DNA from: Chloroflexota bacterium
Lineage (GTDB): Bacteria > Chloroflexota > Dehalococcoidia > UBA2247 > RBG-13-53-26
Assembly: GCA_003650185.1 (NCBI GenBank)
Contig: QMOF01000153.1
Span: 1-5,682, forward strand
DNA: 5,682 nucleotides
Direction of reading: 5' to 3'
Shown here: piece after piece, positions 5,525 through 5,682 of the stretch
How the letters are laid out: each line of letters starts with the position of its first letter
Numbering within the stretch: the first letter of the stretch is position 1
Made by a program: the position numbers and the translations under genes
Notes under the pieces: model-generated
What the model was told of the DNA's origin: nothing
Seen by the model: only the letters and a program-made list of their open reading frames with translations
The model's database searches: none

Positions 5525-5682
5525 CAGGGGAGAACGGCGCCGACGAAGCCTCTCTGGCCGCGGATGAACTCTTCCGCAGCCGTGACCCGCTTTCCCTCCA
5601 GTTGAACCTGTCGCAGGCCCAGGATGCCGTCACCTGTTTGCACACCGACGGTGGCGGGCTGGCTCCTCTCCAGGGCCACTAC
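5521..5682 (-). CDS. fmt: Methionyl-tRNA formyltransferase, C-terminal end (partial)
   Basis: The minus strand is open from the window edge to a TAG at 5523-5521, giving 54 residues. The end, with GDGILGLRQVQLEGKR followed by AEEFIRGQRGFVGAVLP, is the typical C-terminal tail of methionyl-tRNA formyltransferase (a small beta domain, then SAEEFLRG-like and GxxL sequences). Fmt formylates the initiator Met-tRNA using 10-formyltetrahydrofolate. The catalytic N-terminal Rossmann domain lies outside the window, so only the tRNA-binding C-terminal domain supports the call. The stop codon lies inside the same CTAG that ends sbcD. No promoter is in view. Confidence 0.85.
   Translation of the reverse strand, partial: VVALERSQPATVGVQTGDGILGLRQVQLEGKRVTAAEEFIRGQRGFVGAVLPC

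Noticed and set aside
1..5682. CRISPR array, insertion sequence ends, phage or toxin-antitoxin genes.
   Set aside because: No regularly spaced repeats, no transposase or integrase motifs and no small paired genes were seen on either strand.

Overview
The window reads as ordinary, densely packed chromosomal DNA from a GC-rich bacterium (roughly 60% G+C by eye). Six protein-coding genes are supported: four complete and two cut by the window edges. The content suggests a Chloroflexota (Dehalococcoidia-like) or similar anaerobic lineage: a DUF6125-type protein, a long glutamine synthetase variant and a hydantoin/Asp-Glu-type racemase. This placement is inference from remembered family distributions, not a database result.

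Layout. From 1 to 788 (+) lies the C-terminal part of an ADP-ribosylglycohydrolase resembling ARH3. It meets, tail to tail with a 3-base gap, a minus-strand DUF6125-like gene (1355 to 792) that starts with TTG behind a strong Shine-Dalgarno. A 183-base divergent intergenic region (1356-1538) separates that gene from a plus-strand racemase gene (1539-2372). It holds a credible back-to-back pair of sigma70-type promoters, and a strong hairpin at the predicted 5' end of the DUF6125 transcript. A 313-base gap (2373-2685) follows, with short direct repeats, a small hairpin and weak promoter-like boxes. Next come a 501-residue glutamine synthetase (2686-4191) and, 85 bases downstream, sbcD (best start 4277, ending 5524). 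The last feature is the minus-strand 3' end of fmt, methionyl-tRNA formyltransferase (5521 to the window edge). sbcD and fmt share a CTAG tetranucleotide that supplies both stop codons.

How the genes work together. No single pathway joins them. They cover reversal of protein ADP-ribosylation, a cysteine-rich protein of unknown reaction, amino-acid racemisation, ammonium assimilation, DNA double-strand-end processing and translation initiation. The racemase and glutamine synthetase both touch amino-acid nitrogen, but separate upstream regions suggest separate transcription. glnA and sbcD may be co-transcribed. I saw no mobile element, CRISPR array, rRNA or tRNA, and no clear intrinsic terminator. 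I do not see a convincing new multi-gene system. The items most worth a second look are the leader hairpin of the DUF6125 gene, the glutamine synthetase variant with its repeat-bearing upstream region, and the two very tight convergent gene junctions.
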